A stretch of 64,000 bases of DNA from Diorhabda sublineata (lineage: Eukaryota; Arthropoda; Insecta; Coleoptera; Chrysomelidae), in NCBI RefSeq assembly GCF_026230105.1, contig NC_079474.1, forward strand, positions 9,310,187 to 9,374,186, read 5' to 3'. Both the position numbers and the translations under genes were made by a program. The notes below the pieces were generated by a model. The model worked only from the letters and a program-made list of their open reading frames with translations, had not been told where the DNA came from and searched no databases. Numbering within the stretch: the first letter of the stretch is position 1; the number at the start of each line of letters is the position of its first letter. Shown here piece by piece: positions 37,465 to 48,900 of the stretch.

Positions 37465-38020
37465 ATTGAGAACGCCTAGTCGAATTCAAAGAGCTAGGCA
37501 AGAAAAATAAAACAGCCCTGCAATGGATTCCGGGACCAATCGGAGTGTAGGGAAACAAAATAGCTGACAGATCAGTTAAAGTAGAGGCAGACAAACTTTT
37601 CATTGGACCTGAACCCTTGCGTGGTATCAGTTACAAAAGAATAGAGAAAACATTGGAAAAAAAGTAGATAAGAGTAAAACCAGCTACTGAGGTTGAGATA
37701 GGCAAAGACACTTTTGGAAAGCTATAACCAGAGAAGATATACTAACAGTCTCAGGAGTCTTATTGGGGCACGGTCACCCCAATGGGCATCTTAAGACGCT
37801 AGACTTGGCAGGTAATACGATGTGCAGATTCTGTTGCGCAGAGGACGATAAATCATTCTCTTGAAGTGTGAGAAGTGAACAGAAGATGAAGATCTGTCAT
37901 CCCACATTCTGAACTTTCTAGGAGGAGTAGGATTAACAGATCAGCTGTGAATACTGGGTTCTTCATTATCGCAGCAAGAAAGGGGGCTCAACAGATCCTT
38001 TGAGAAGATTTGTGTATTTA
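37465..38020 (+). pseudogene. Non-LTR retrotransposon RNase H / C-terminal relic (unit B)
   Basis: Nearly identical copy of 19285-19840, lying just before the B/C junction. Confidence 0.75.
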
Positions 38021-38922
38021 ATATCCAACAAAATTATAAAAAAAATCCATAAGATTATTATTCACCTGAAGCACTCCAAAAAAAATAGAAACGCAGTTTA
38101 GACTAATGGTTGGTAGTTCTCCTACAAACCTGTACAAGTTTAAAAATATATTAAAACAAGTATCCCTACAATAGTAATACATGTAATGCAAAAGTATGTA
38201 TAGATTGTTGCAATTACAATATAATTCTAATGAATCTATCCAAATTTTAATTATTAATGGATAAAATTTCAATCTCCGAAACATAATCAAGACTTTTTCT
38301 CACGTATACAAAAGAACCAAGCGCCGAAACATCAACAATAAAAAGAATTATGAGGGTAACTAAAATGAAAAAACAATTGAGTGAATGAGCACCAGAAATA
38401 AAATGACAAGTCCGGATGTTACAGCAAAACTAGGAATTCAGGATGTAGTGAATAGTGAAAGAATACCAACGAACAGATGAATAAATGGATATAAAAACAG
38501 AAACCAAACAAACGGATACCACTAGAAAGACTAACAAATTGATGGTAGGAGAACCGGAGTTCAGCGTCTAAAGAAGACCCTAGGAAGGCGCCAACTATTC
38601 GATATTGAAAAAAAAAATCCAATTATAAATTCACCTCATACATACATATATTTTTCATGAAACCTCCCTCGGGCTTTTGTCATATTTCTATTATATTTGA
38701 GGTTATTGAAATTAAACACCCCATCAATTTTATATATAACAATACTGCACAAGAAAAACTGCATTCTGTCCAAAAGATTTGGGTCTCCCTCAACATGAAT
38801 TGTTGAGATGTTAGCACGCGTTAGAACTCTACATATTATATGCTCGAAACGCTAATGCAAGAAAAATGAGCCATTTCTTTCTAACTGACGGACTGTCATA
38901 TTGCCAATTTGACTGCTGCACA

Positions 38923-39596
38923 ATGGGAGCTTTTGTGACATCTTCTAAAAAGAGCTAACACCCAAATTAAGCCAGGCAATACTCGTCATACAACAAGGGT
39001 TACAAAAACGATTTGAAGATATTACAACGAGTAAAAATCATTTGGTTGCTACCTTTCTCGATCCAAGATTTAAAATGTATGTTTTCACTAATCAACTGCA
39101 AAAAGAAAAAGTGAAGCAGTATGTATTGATCGATAGCATTAAAATGAGCTGTGAAGAAACAAGTGACGATAGCACGAGTCCGTCCCCTACTTTGGCCAAC
39201 AGGATGAGAACTGAAGAGCAAAGTCTAAATCAGACTATTCACTCAACTTTTATGGATTGCTTTGAAAAGCTGATAGCAGAAAAAGCACAGCTTTTGGAAA
39301 CAAATCAACAGAAAAAAATGCATTTTCAACAGAAATGGATCTTTTCCTAAATATTAGTAATATATATCGCGTCATGACAACCCTTATACATGGTGGCAAG
39401 CAAGAAAATTTGAATTTCTCTGTTTGATTAAGATTGCAGCAAAATATTTGTCGGCGCCAGAAAGTAGTGTTTATTCAGAGCGCCTTATCTCTGAAGTTGG
39501 GATAGTGTACTTCCTAAAAATGCAGAGAAGTTAGTCTTTCTGCACCATAACCTTCCCCTTCTAAATTTTGATTATGAAAATAATTCAAATGCATAG
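38923..39596 (+). pseudogene. hAT transposase C-terminal relic (unit C)
   Basis: Nearly identical to the unit B relic, with the same frameshift and the same missing segment. It keeps TGG where unit B has TAG near 39391 (unit B 21211). Confidence 0.8.
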
Positions 39597-39625
39597 AAAA
39601 ATTCTCATCTTGTTTAATACAGAAA

Positions 39626-40622
39626 ATGATTAAATTATGTACCAATGACTACTTCAGTTTTGATCCAGACAAAAGAAAACAAATATTTATAATTAGATAT
39701 GCTTTTATTGTTTCTCAAATTATTCTCCATCAAGTTCAATACACTTTTACAAGCGCTAGAACCAATTATCGAAGCATTTTCTTCATCAAATTGAGGTACC
39801 TCAAAAACATATGTTTTGAAGGAAGAACTGATTTGTAGAGAAACGTTGACATCACTATTTATTTTTGATCTGCGGAAGAAGAAATCATTGGGAATCAAAC
39901 AATAGCTGAATGGCGGATAAACCATCAATTCGATGTATTAACTGTTGAAACGAGTTTCTGTTTGAACGAATGTGTAAGACTTCGCATTGATTGATTTACC
40001 TGATTTTTTCGAACACTTCTGACAAACAAATACTGATGTACCATACATAATTGACCATTTTACGTCGGAATGGTGACATGTCCGGTTGTTTTATGAACGA
40101 TTTTGATTTTCCAATTATACTCTATCCAACGGGAACATATGTTCATGTAATATTGAATGTTTGCGAATGGAACTAATGCCCAAGTATGCCTCAATCTCAT
40201 GCTATGTCGCATGACGATTTTTCAAATTTATAAGTTTATGCACAGCATCGATTTTTCCAGATTATAACAAGCGATTTTGAACGACCTTCGCGAAATTAAT
40301 CGTATTGCAAAGTGCAATACACAGTAGCTCGAGATGGTACTTCGTTATTAAAAGTCAAAGCGGATTAATCCGCACATTGCTGTTAGTTTCATAGATGTCG
40401 AAAGTCATAGAAAATCATCTCATGCAAGTGTTTGCGATTTAATTCCATGTTTTGATGAAGATGAATGTTTCAAGTATTTTTAAACAATTGAATTAGCACT
40501 CGCATAACAACACGTTCTGAGTACATTCACCATTAAAAATGTCAAACTTTATGATGGCAATGTGAGATTTGACATATACACATCAGTGTTGCCATATCTC
40601 AAAGCTTAAGCAGTAACCCTCG
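39626..40622 (-). mobile_element. Mariner relic (unit C)
   Basis: Almost identical to the unit B copy, including the part missing from unit A. Confidence 0.75.
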
Positions 40623-41200
40623 TACAGGAAACGGACAAACTAAATTCAACACTTTTTTGTCGATTGGAAATTTGAAAACTTCTTTCCATATCACAAGTAG
40701 TGAGAAAGTAATATTTGAAAACAAGAAATGGATATTTTATACTTAAGACAAATTGCATAATAAAAAGGATGAATGAATGCAAAGCCAGCTGTAGTATACA
40801 GATGATATAGTATTAGCTGATAATAAAAAAATAAAAATAGAAAACGGGGGTTTATATTGTGTTTTTATTTTAGGTTAACGTGATTCAATAACACTGGGTA
40901 TTGGCACAAGAACGAAAAATTGGAAATGACATGAAAAATTGGGTAAAGAACTATTAGATCTCATGATCATATTCTATATCAAAGGTATTTCAATAGAACT
41001 ATCGAATGTTTCCTTGAGATTAGTCTTGAGATCAAATTGCTGGTAGCTAGTGGAGTATTGTACGGTATTTACTTGAGGGTCGTAATAACATGACAATCAT
41101 GACAAATAGGACAACTTTCTGAAGACATCAAATAACCGTGTGTAAGCTTGTTATTGTTAATTCCAAGTCTTTTTTCTCATAGCTTATTATGAAGTGTTGT

Positions 41201-43140
41201 CATTCTGCCAACAATCTAGACTCACTCTACACTCGCGGCTTATCAAGAAAAAATCAAAGCACAACAGAAATATTATTCATTCTCAGAAATTCTTATTTAG
41301 CAACAAATGTAGATAAATTTTATTTCTTGTAATTCCAGTCAATCCATAGAAAATATTAAGGAGCTGGAATGAATAAAGTTCCAAGTTTTGTGATTCTCTC
41401 AAGTTGAAAGTTTTTAAAACTGGTATTGCTATACCACGCAAGTGAGTAGATTTTTGAAAAACGTTGAAAACTGTAAAACAATCGTATCAAATTGAACTCT
41501 TGTATTCTAGACTAGTCACTTTTCACGCCACTATTCACTAAACTATCTAATTATCTACTTATCTAATTATATAATCTATCCTGATGTGTGGGGATGACAT
41601 CAGATTATCTACTGACTTGAGCTCATAAACTATCTTTTATATCCAAAAGAAGTTCTTGAATAATTCTAGAAAGTGAACAAACAAACAAATTAATGAAAAA
41701 GCTTTCCTAGAAATTGGTTTCATAAATGATATAAACAAATCACCGCTGTATATATAAAAACATGTAGGAAAACAATATCAAGTGCTTTCCGAGAACTTTT
41801 TCGCCCGACGCGTTCACTACATTTTAGACCCTACCATCATAAAGGAATAGGACCGGCTTCACCATCCATGTCATGGACGACTTCGTAACAAAATACAAAA
41901 TGTACAAGTTTCATAAAAAAAAGATCAATATCCTTATTACAAAAATTATTTCCTTGCATCAAAAGTGTATCATCAAATATTTCCAGACGGCAAGAAACTC
42001 AACAACAGGTCCTTAGAATAACCAATAAATCGTTACAATTATGGAGAATTGCGATAAAAAGAGCAAAAACAGCATCACTGAGGAAAATGGAAATACTATT
42101 CAGTGTTGTCCAAGATCGGTACACAAATGTGAGAAATATTTCACAAAAGCCAGACATTAATTTTTAAGACACGGTTTAAAGAATCTTCAAAAAAACATAA
42201 AATGCATCTCTATCACATTCATAGAAGAGTAAGGTTTTTTCGATTAGGATGAATCTAACATCAATCAAATGTATGCAATTTTAATTCGATACAATATACA
42301 GGGGTTCTCACTTGAAAAAATGCATTTGGCTTATAACGTATAGTTTGAGATAATTTTCTTATTAGGGATCTTAAATAAATCTACTCTTTTTTGTATCAAT
42401 ATTTTTTCATACCTCATAAAATAACCCATATATCCAACTTTGCCATAAGATTGGTTTACCACGTATGTTTATGTTTCGAGTCATTTTTATGTTCAATATT
42501 GCTAGGTTTAACTATATAGTTTCAGTTTATACAGTGTTTTCACTTATGATAATTCTTTGAGGTGACATTTTAAAAGATCAAACAAAAAATATTATTTTCA
42601 AAAAGAATTCATTATTTTAACTATGATCTAATGCCATTAAAACATTCTTATGACGTCACTGAAGTAGGATACGCTCGTAAGGAGCATGAGACAAAAATCA
42701 TTTTTTATTAGCGAAAAAATAAATTGAAACACAGAAACACCGAGTTTATTGGATGCTAATTAAATTTCACTTTAAACTAAATTGAGGAAATATGAAAAAG
42801 GAAGTATTTCCAAAAATTTTATTCATTAGATTTTACAAAACATTAAAAATGTGTGAATTACTAAATAATCTAGATAAAAAAATTAAAATGGTAAACAACA
42901 CAAACATACTGAAATTCTGCCTGCAGTATCAGAATGTTATCGTTTCGAAAAATTAACCATTAACCACTAACCAACATTCTCTTTCCCGACCTTCTTCGAT
43001 TTTCCCTAAACATTGAAAACAATTAAATTTTGAAATGTACGAAACTAAAACATAATAGTTAGTAAGGATATACTCTAATTTTAAAAAGTTTATAGTATAT
43101 AGGAATATTAATATTAAATATTCAAAAATAATTCTGTACC
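41201..43140. other. Unassigned single-copy stretch right of the duplication
   Basis: About 1.9 kb, AT-rich. A minus ORF of 68 codons (42953-43159) and a plus-strand open stretch near 42000-42160 have no recognisable similarity. I see no RNA gene. Confidence 0.5.
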
Positions 43141-43146
43141 TTGAAA

Positions 43147-43378
43147 CAAAAAGGGCCAATGTCTATTTTCGTCAAATGACAGGAAACCCAATTTAAATTT
43201 GAGGAATTGGCCATTTTTGCATTTCCAGTAAATAACTTTGGCCGTGACAAAATATTTGAGTTTCAATGATCTAATAATAAGAGGACTTTGGTCCTTTTAA
43301 CAATTACTATATGTCGCATCCTGAATTCAATTGTGCATTTAACTCAAATTTTGAAATTTTGGACATTGGCCCTTTTTG
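43147..43378. mobile_element. MITE-like element with 17-bp perfect inverted ends
   Basis: CAAAAAGGGCCAATGTC at 43147-43163 and its exact complement at 43362-43378, giving a 232-bp non-coding element. An internal GGAATTGGCCATTTTTGC near 43202 resembles the ends. Target-site duplication is not clear, so the superfamily is unassigned. Confidence 0.55.
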
Positions 43379-43582
43379 TACAGATTATTGATATGAGGAA
43401 AATTTCCAAGCCACAACAAAATAATCGATGTTGAACTGAAATTTCGGTTCAAAATCCAATTCTTCACTCAGGATTTTTCATCTTCTATTTAATACTGCTA
43501 TCCCTCCACTGTGAGAATAATGCTAGAGAGTAAAATATAAAAATAAAAAATTTTCTCGTACGTTACGAAATCAGAACTTCTA

Positions 43583-44308
43583 AATTATACATTCGAACAT
43601 TATGAATTTTCAATGGTGATTACATATGACCACGTAGTGTGTTTGACAAAATAAATAATTCTACGCTATCATCTGAAGGCCAGGGGCGGCTCATACCCAA
43701 TGGTTAATAATCCATAATTTTTACAGGGAAAATCTGTACAATCTAAGAATAGCAAAAATAAATTTTTCAATCGATTTTTCAACAAAAAGGTAGGTACTCT
43801 TTGTTCAACACGATGAAATTTATGGTTTAGGAGATATGTAGATTTTTAGGTGGTTGTACATGCCAAGGAAACTGTTCGCCATAAAGAGATATTCTGAAGA
43901 AAATTATCATAAATTGTGATTGGAAATACAAGAAGTATTAAAAAATATGGATCTACTAAATTATATAAAGTTCAAAGAATATTCTCCGTAGAGATTTATT
44001 TTTTTTTGTTTTTATTTGATAAGTTGTAGGTTAACCAACTGAATTTTTCTACATTTCAATTTTTTCCTTAAGTATTCAGTATTCAGGTCAATTAGAAATG
44101 ATTGATTGTGTTTCAATACCTTCTGTAAATATTTCATCACGAACGGTTGCTTTAGCATATTCAACGAGCTAAATATCCCCCCATTGGGCATGAGCCGCCC
44201 CTGGCATTCAGATAGTAGTGAAGAATTTTTTATTCCGTAAAACACACTAAGTGATCTTACGTATTCATTCATTAAAAATTCATAATGTTTGAGTGTATAA
44301 TTTAAAAT
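43583..44308. mobile_element. Foldback element with arms of about 125 bp and hAT-like inner ends
   Basis: Left arm about 43583-43703 and right arm about 44178-44308 are inverted copies, imperfect over the outer about 95 bp. Near-perfect 25-bp inner ends (GCCAGGGGCGGCTCAT...) have one mismatch. The spacer is about 475 bp with no recognised protein. CAGGGGCGGCTC is typical of hAT termini, but the 8 bp outside the two CAGGGG ends are inverted, not direct, repeats. Confidence 0.6.
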
Positions 44309-44397
44309 AAATAAATATGAAATATTTCAAAACGTCAATTTTTATCCTGGATTAAAAAATTATTCAAAAAAAAACTAGTTTTAAAACAGGAGACCTA

Positions 44398-44399
44398 AA

Positions 44400-44441
<42 letters not shown>
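44398..44441. repeat. (ATT)n microsatellite
   Basis: About 13-14 uninterrupted ATT units followed by a short AT run. Confidence 0.95.
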
Positions 44442-44445
<4 letters not shown>

Positions 44446-44639
44446 GTTTTTTCTAATAATTTTTTATAAAAGAAAGATAAAAATTGACGTTTCAATTTAT
44501 TTCAGTCTTTTGCAAAATATTTGAACTGATGGAATAATTATAAAGAGAGAAATAATTTATAAACAAAAAATCATTACAATTTGTAGACAAAATTGTATAA
44601 ACTGGAAAACAAATACAAAAATTAACTAAATAAGATACA

Positions 44640-45740
44640 AATAAAATGAAATTTCAATATACAGAAGAAAACCACAATGGGTAACAAAATTAAAGGTAAT
44701 AGTAATAGGTAATAATTAGTATATATGGCACCATGATTAAAAGGTGATTATGTCACTGGATATGGCCCTATGACGTACCGTGAGATCAGGGTTGCTCCAA
44801 GAGAAACTAGTGTTGTGTTTAAATAGACATATTATTTCACCACTGATGTCTAGATAAGCGATGTCGTTTATAAACAGAAGAAACAAAATAGGGGCTAGTA
44901 CTGAGTCTTGGCTTGCAAGAAGACATCGTTGTATCAACCCTTACAAGCTAACTTCTGTTGGTAAGGTACGACTCAATCCATGCGAGAGGTATTCCCCTGA
45001 AATCATAGTACTGCAATTTGTTGACATGAAATATTATGATTTACACAATCGAAAGCTTTAGAAAAATCACAAAAAGTTGTTGCAGTGGAGTGATAGCTGT
45101 TTAGGCTAGAGTAGACATTATTAAGCAGGGAGAATATAGCATCATATACCCAAATTGATGGGTAGTAAGTTTTTTAAATTAAAACAGAAATGATAAAAGC
45201 CCCTTCTTCACAAATCTTTCTATGATCTTAGATAACGTGGGAAGGAGTGATATTGGGCGATCATTCAACGCTTTTTTTATATCTCCTCCTTTGTGCAGAC
45301 GTATATATTGATAGCCGTCTTGAGGCAATCGGGAAAGGTACTATTTTGAAATGAAACATTAATTAAAGTGGTAAGGTGATTTAATGTGCAATCGGGCAGA
45401 CTCAAAAACATATGTAGGTAATGTAAGTTCAACATTTCCAGATGAATATTTATTTTTTGTCATTAATTGTATTGCGAAGCTCTGCTAAAACTACGGGCAT
45501 AAAGAAGAAACTGTAAGTATTGGCATCAGGGAAATATAAAAGCATATCATGAGAAGGAGTTATAGAATTTCATACATTTTTGGCTACATTCACGAAGTAA
45601 TTATTTCTTAGATCATTCACAATGGACCATGTTTTTTTAGAAAGCTTGCAAGAATTGGCGAGTCTCCTATTATAATGAATATTTTTGGCAGCCTTTATTG
45701 TCTTATAATAAATTTTTCTGTATAGTTTCACAATTTTTGA
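44640..45740 (-). pseudogene. Non-LTR retrotransposon reverse transcriptase relic (minus)
   Basis: Minus strand. The pieces run from a KTTWSIVNDLRNNYF-like region (about 45640) through RPISLLPTLSKIIE-like sequence (about 45250) and DFSKAFDCVNHNI (about 45060, RT domain A) to SVLAPILFLLFINDI (about 44880). The YXDD site is destroyed (LFKHNT where the sister copy has FADDI). After codons resembling LHRTISSDIITL the sequence jumps to the element's 3' end (44660-44720 matches 49400-49460 inverted), so about 550 bp is deleted. It lies just downstream of the minus-strand gene. Confidence 0.8.
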
Positions 45741-45956
45741 AGAATACACTATCCGAGAATTTCCTTAGGTGAGATAAAGATTGCATGTTCTTTGTTATTT
45801 AAATATAAGTTCTGATTTCGCAACTTTAAATGCCTACAACTCAGAAACTAATTTGAGAAGATGTTTTTGTCACAGCATTATTTTCACGTCATCTACTCAG
45901 TCCTGAACTTTTTCCGTAAAGTCCCGGAACACCCTGTATATTTAGTTAATACTCAC

Positions 45957-48900
45957 CTACGATTTAAGAGATTTCCTAAAAGTGACTTTTTTCTCAACGT
46001 TTGATTCTATTTTGGCATTGCTATCAACTAATAAGTTATAATAAGGTGAATTTAATAAATTCTCTCTAACTTTACGAAGTGACGACATCAATTTCGTTTC
46101 TTTCCCAGAAAATTTATTACAATTTGAACGAACTTGCATGTTAGTGATTCCTTCAGTAACACTATTTCTTCTTAGAAGTTTACGTGATTCTTGAAGTCTT
46201 GTTGGGATGGAACTGCTACCAACTTTTTCTTTCGAAGTCGGAAATGCACTGAAACTAATATAACAAGAAAATTTTCAGAACCCAAATTACGACATTTCCT
46301 AGTCATACAGTGTTTTCTCAATTGTCTATTCAAATTATAATAAAAATAAAATAAGATACAAATGAATAAATCAAAAATTGATTTGAAACTAAGACATTAT
46401 CTACCTTGGTCTTCTTGGTTTTGAAGTTGTGGGAGTACCATTTGATTCTTTACTCAAGTTTTCTGGGTTACTTCGCTCACTCAAAGAGTTTGATCTAGAA
46501 AAAATATATATATATATTATTGAAGATTTTCAATATTTTAAACTATTTTAGGATTAAAATTTCTCTAGAATAATTAAACATTTCACAAATTGATTATTGT
46601 TTTATTTGAAGATACGCCTACATGTACTTTATGTGACAATAGAAAAACTTACCTTTCGAGGAAGGATTTCCTTGATTTATATTTAAAGGAGCTATTATTA
46701 CTGATATCACTTTGATACACCAGGGTAGGTGTAGAAGCTGCTACTGGTTTCAATTTGGGTTCCTAATTAAAACAATGAAACAAAAGATATGTTGATAGAA
46801 TATTATCAATTTATTTAATAATAATAAAGATATCATTGTAAAGAGATTAGAATAGTAACTTCAATATATTTTCCGAGCTTTCGAATACTTACGTATTCAT
46901 CGTCTGGGAAATAATTAATTAAGATTTCTGGTGATTTTTGATATTATTGAAGCTTGTAAAAATTTTTAAACTAATAGAATTCAAAATTCAATATTCAAAT
47001 TGACGTTGATAGAAATGGGTCCTGTCCAGCTAAGATAAAATTTAAAAATTCGGCGAATTCGCGCGACACCTTTAATCTGTTTTTGTAGACTTTAGACTTT
47101 AGTTATATAAATGATTTTTGTGAACACAGTTAGTTCAGTTTTGAATAAATCGTCGTAGTGAAGAAAACGTATGAGTAAAAGTAATTGCAGTAATTAGAAC
47201 TTAGGAGACAGTGTTTATTAATTCATCCCTCTAATAGAAAGAGTGTAAACAAATACGAAAAACGTTACAATATTATATTTATGCTATAAAAGCGAAACCA
47301 GTTCATTTGAACTAACATCAATTATGTAAAAAACATGTGTACCAATAATTATTAGACACTCACATTCATAGGTGTACTAGTTTTCTTTGATTGAAGTTGT
47401 ACAGTTTTGTGCTCATGTCGTTCTGGTGTAGTAGAGCCTATAAATATAAAAAAAAAACAATAGACCATTGAATATATATTAGAATAGTAACTGTAAGAAA
47501 TGGGAACACCTTTTTTCATCTCCTTGATTGATACAACTGCTCTCAAAGGTCCTTTTTTCACTCCAAATGTTTCAGACTTGGTTTTCCTTTTAGCTCCGAA
47601 TGAAGATGATCCATTACTATCATTACTTTTAACAGAACAGTTGCTATTGTTTTGATTTAGTTTTCCAGGAATTATTTTTGTATTTGATTCCGAATTACCG
47701 GATGATTCAAGCTTTCTTAAGGAATCTAAATAAATAAGAATAAACAAAAATAACTTTTTTTTAATAAGTTCACTTCACCCAATATTTCAAACACTTAAAT
47801 GCAGATTTCACGAAAACTACTATAAAGTCAAGTTGTGCTTAAATACAATGATTCGCATTTTTCTTATTTGTATCACCTACAAATTATCATTAGCAACAAC
47901 AATAAACGTGATCCGGGATAGTTTACGAACATTTAATTCAGTTCAGGATCGGGTTAACCTGATAATAGTTTCCGACAATTCCTATTATAAAAAAGTCACA
48001 CTAAAGACCCTAAAGGGTAAAACTGAATATTAAACTTAAGCTTAAGCTATGATTTAAGCTCCAGTTTAAACCCAGAATAAACAATATTGCTCCATTTTAC
48101 AGGTTATAGTTAAACAGACACTTTCTGCGAGATTTCAAAAGTATAACCAAAACGTTATCCATCAGATATCTGTTTTAAAAATAAATTGTTTCAGAAAGTT
48201 GTATGAACAAAAATAAACAAAGAAAAATTTACAATTGAAATTTATCTAGCAATGAAGTAGTACTTTTGGTTAATCTTGCGAAAAAATACAAGGAAATGTT
48301 TTCCAAAGAAGTACAACAAATTTAAAAAATTAATGGATAACTTTTTGTTTTCTCGGCGCGTCGACAATGTTTATAGTTTCTTCATCATCATGGTCGAGTT
48401 CATTAAATGTCTACTCTAGCCTAAACAGCCATCACTCCACTGCAACAACTTTTTGTGATTTTTCTAAGGCTTTCCATTGTGTTAATCACAATATTTTAAT
48501 CAACAAATTGCAGTTTCAGGGAACACCTCTTGCATGCTTAAAGTCGTACCTTACCAACAAAAGTCAGCTTGTAAGAGTTAATAAAACGATGTCTTCTTGC
48601 AAGCCAATAGAATTTTGTTACTTCTTTTTATCAACGACATCGCCTATCTAGACATCTGTGGTAAAATTTGTCTATTTGCAGATGACATTAGTTTCTCTTG
48701 GAGCAACCTTGATTTCACAGCACTTCATAGGACCTTATCAAGTGATCTAATCACCCTTAAATCATGGAGCGATTCTACTCTTTTCTGTCTCAACGTTTCT
48801 GCAACCAAAGTTTTATCATATGAAAATACACTGCTGCCTTTTTTATTAAATTAAGTTCTTTCTGATTTCCAAAGAACTGAACTTAATCATCTCCTTAATA

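Larger units (their letters stand above)
19945..38125. repeat. Tandem segmental duplication, unit B (18.2 kb)
   Basis: Second full copy. From 19945 to about 22400 it matches unit C almost perfectly; from about 22555 onward it matches unit A. It carries the fullest version of the interior, including the hAT C-terminus and a Helitron relic missing from A. Confidence 0.95.
38126..41200. repeat. Tandem segmental duplication, partial unit C
   Basis: Contains only the left 3.1 kb of the unit. Homology with A and B ends within GAAGTGTTGT at about 41200, where unique sequence begins. From about 40735 it differs from both A and B by substitutions and indels, indicating an older copy. Confidence 0.95.
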
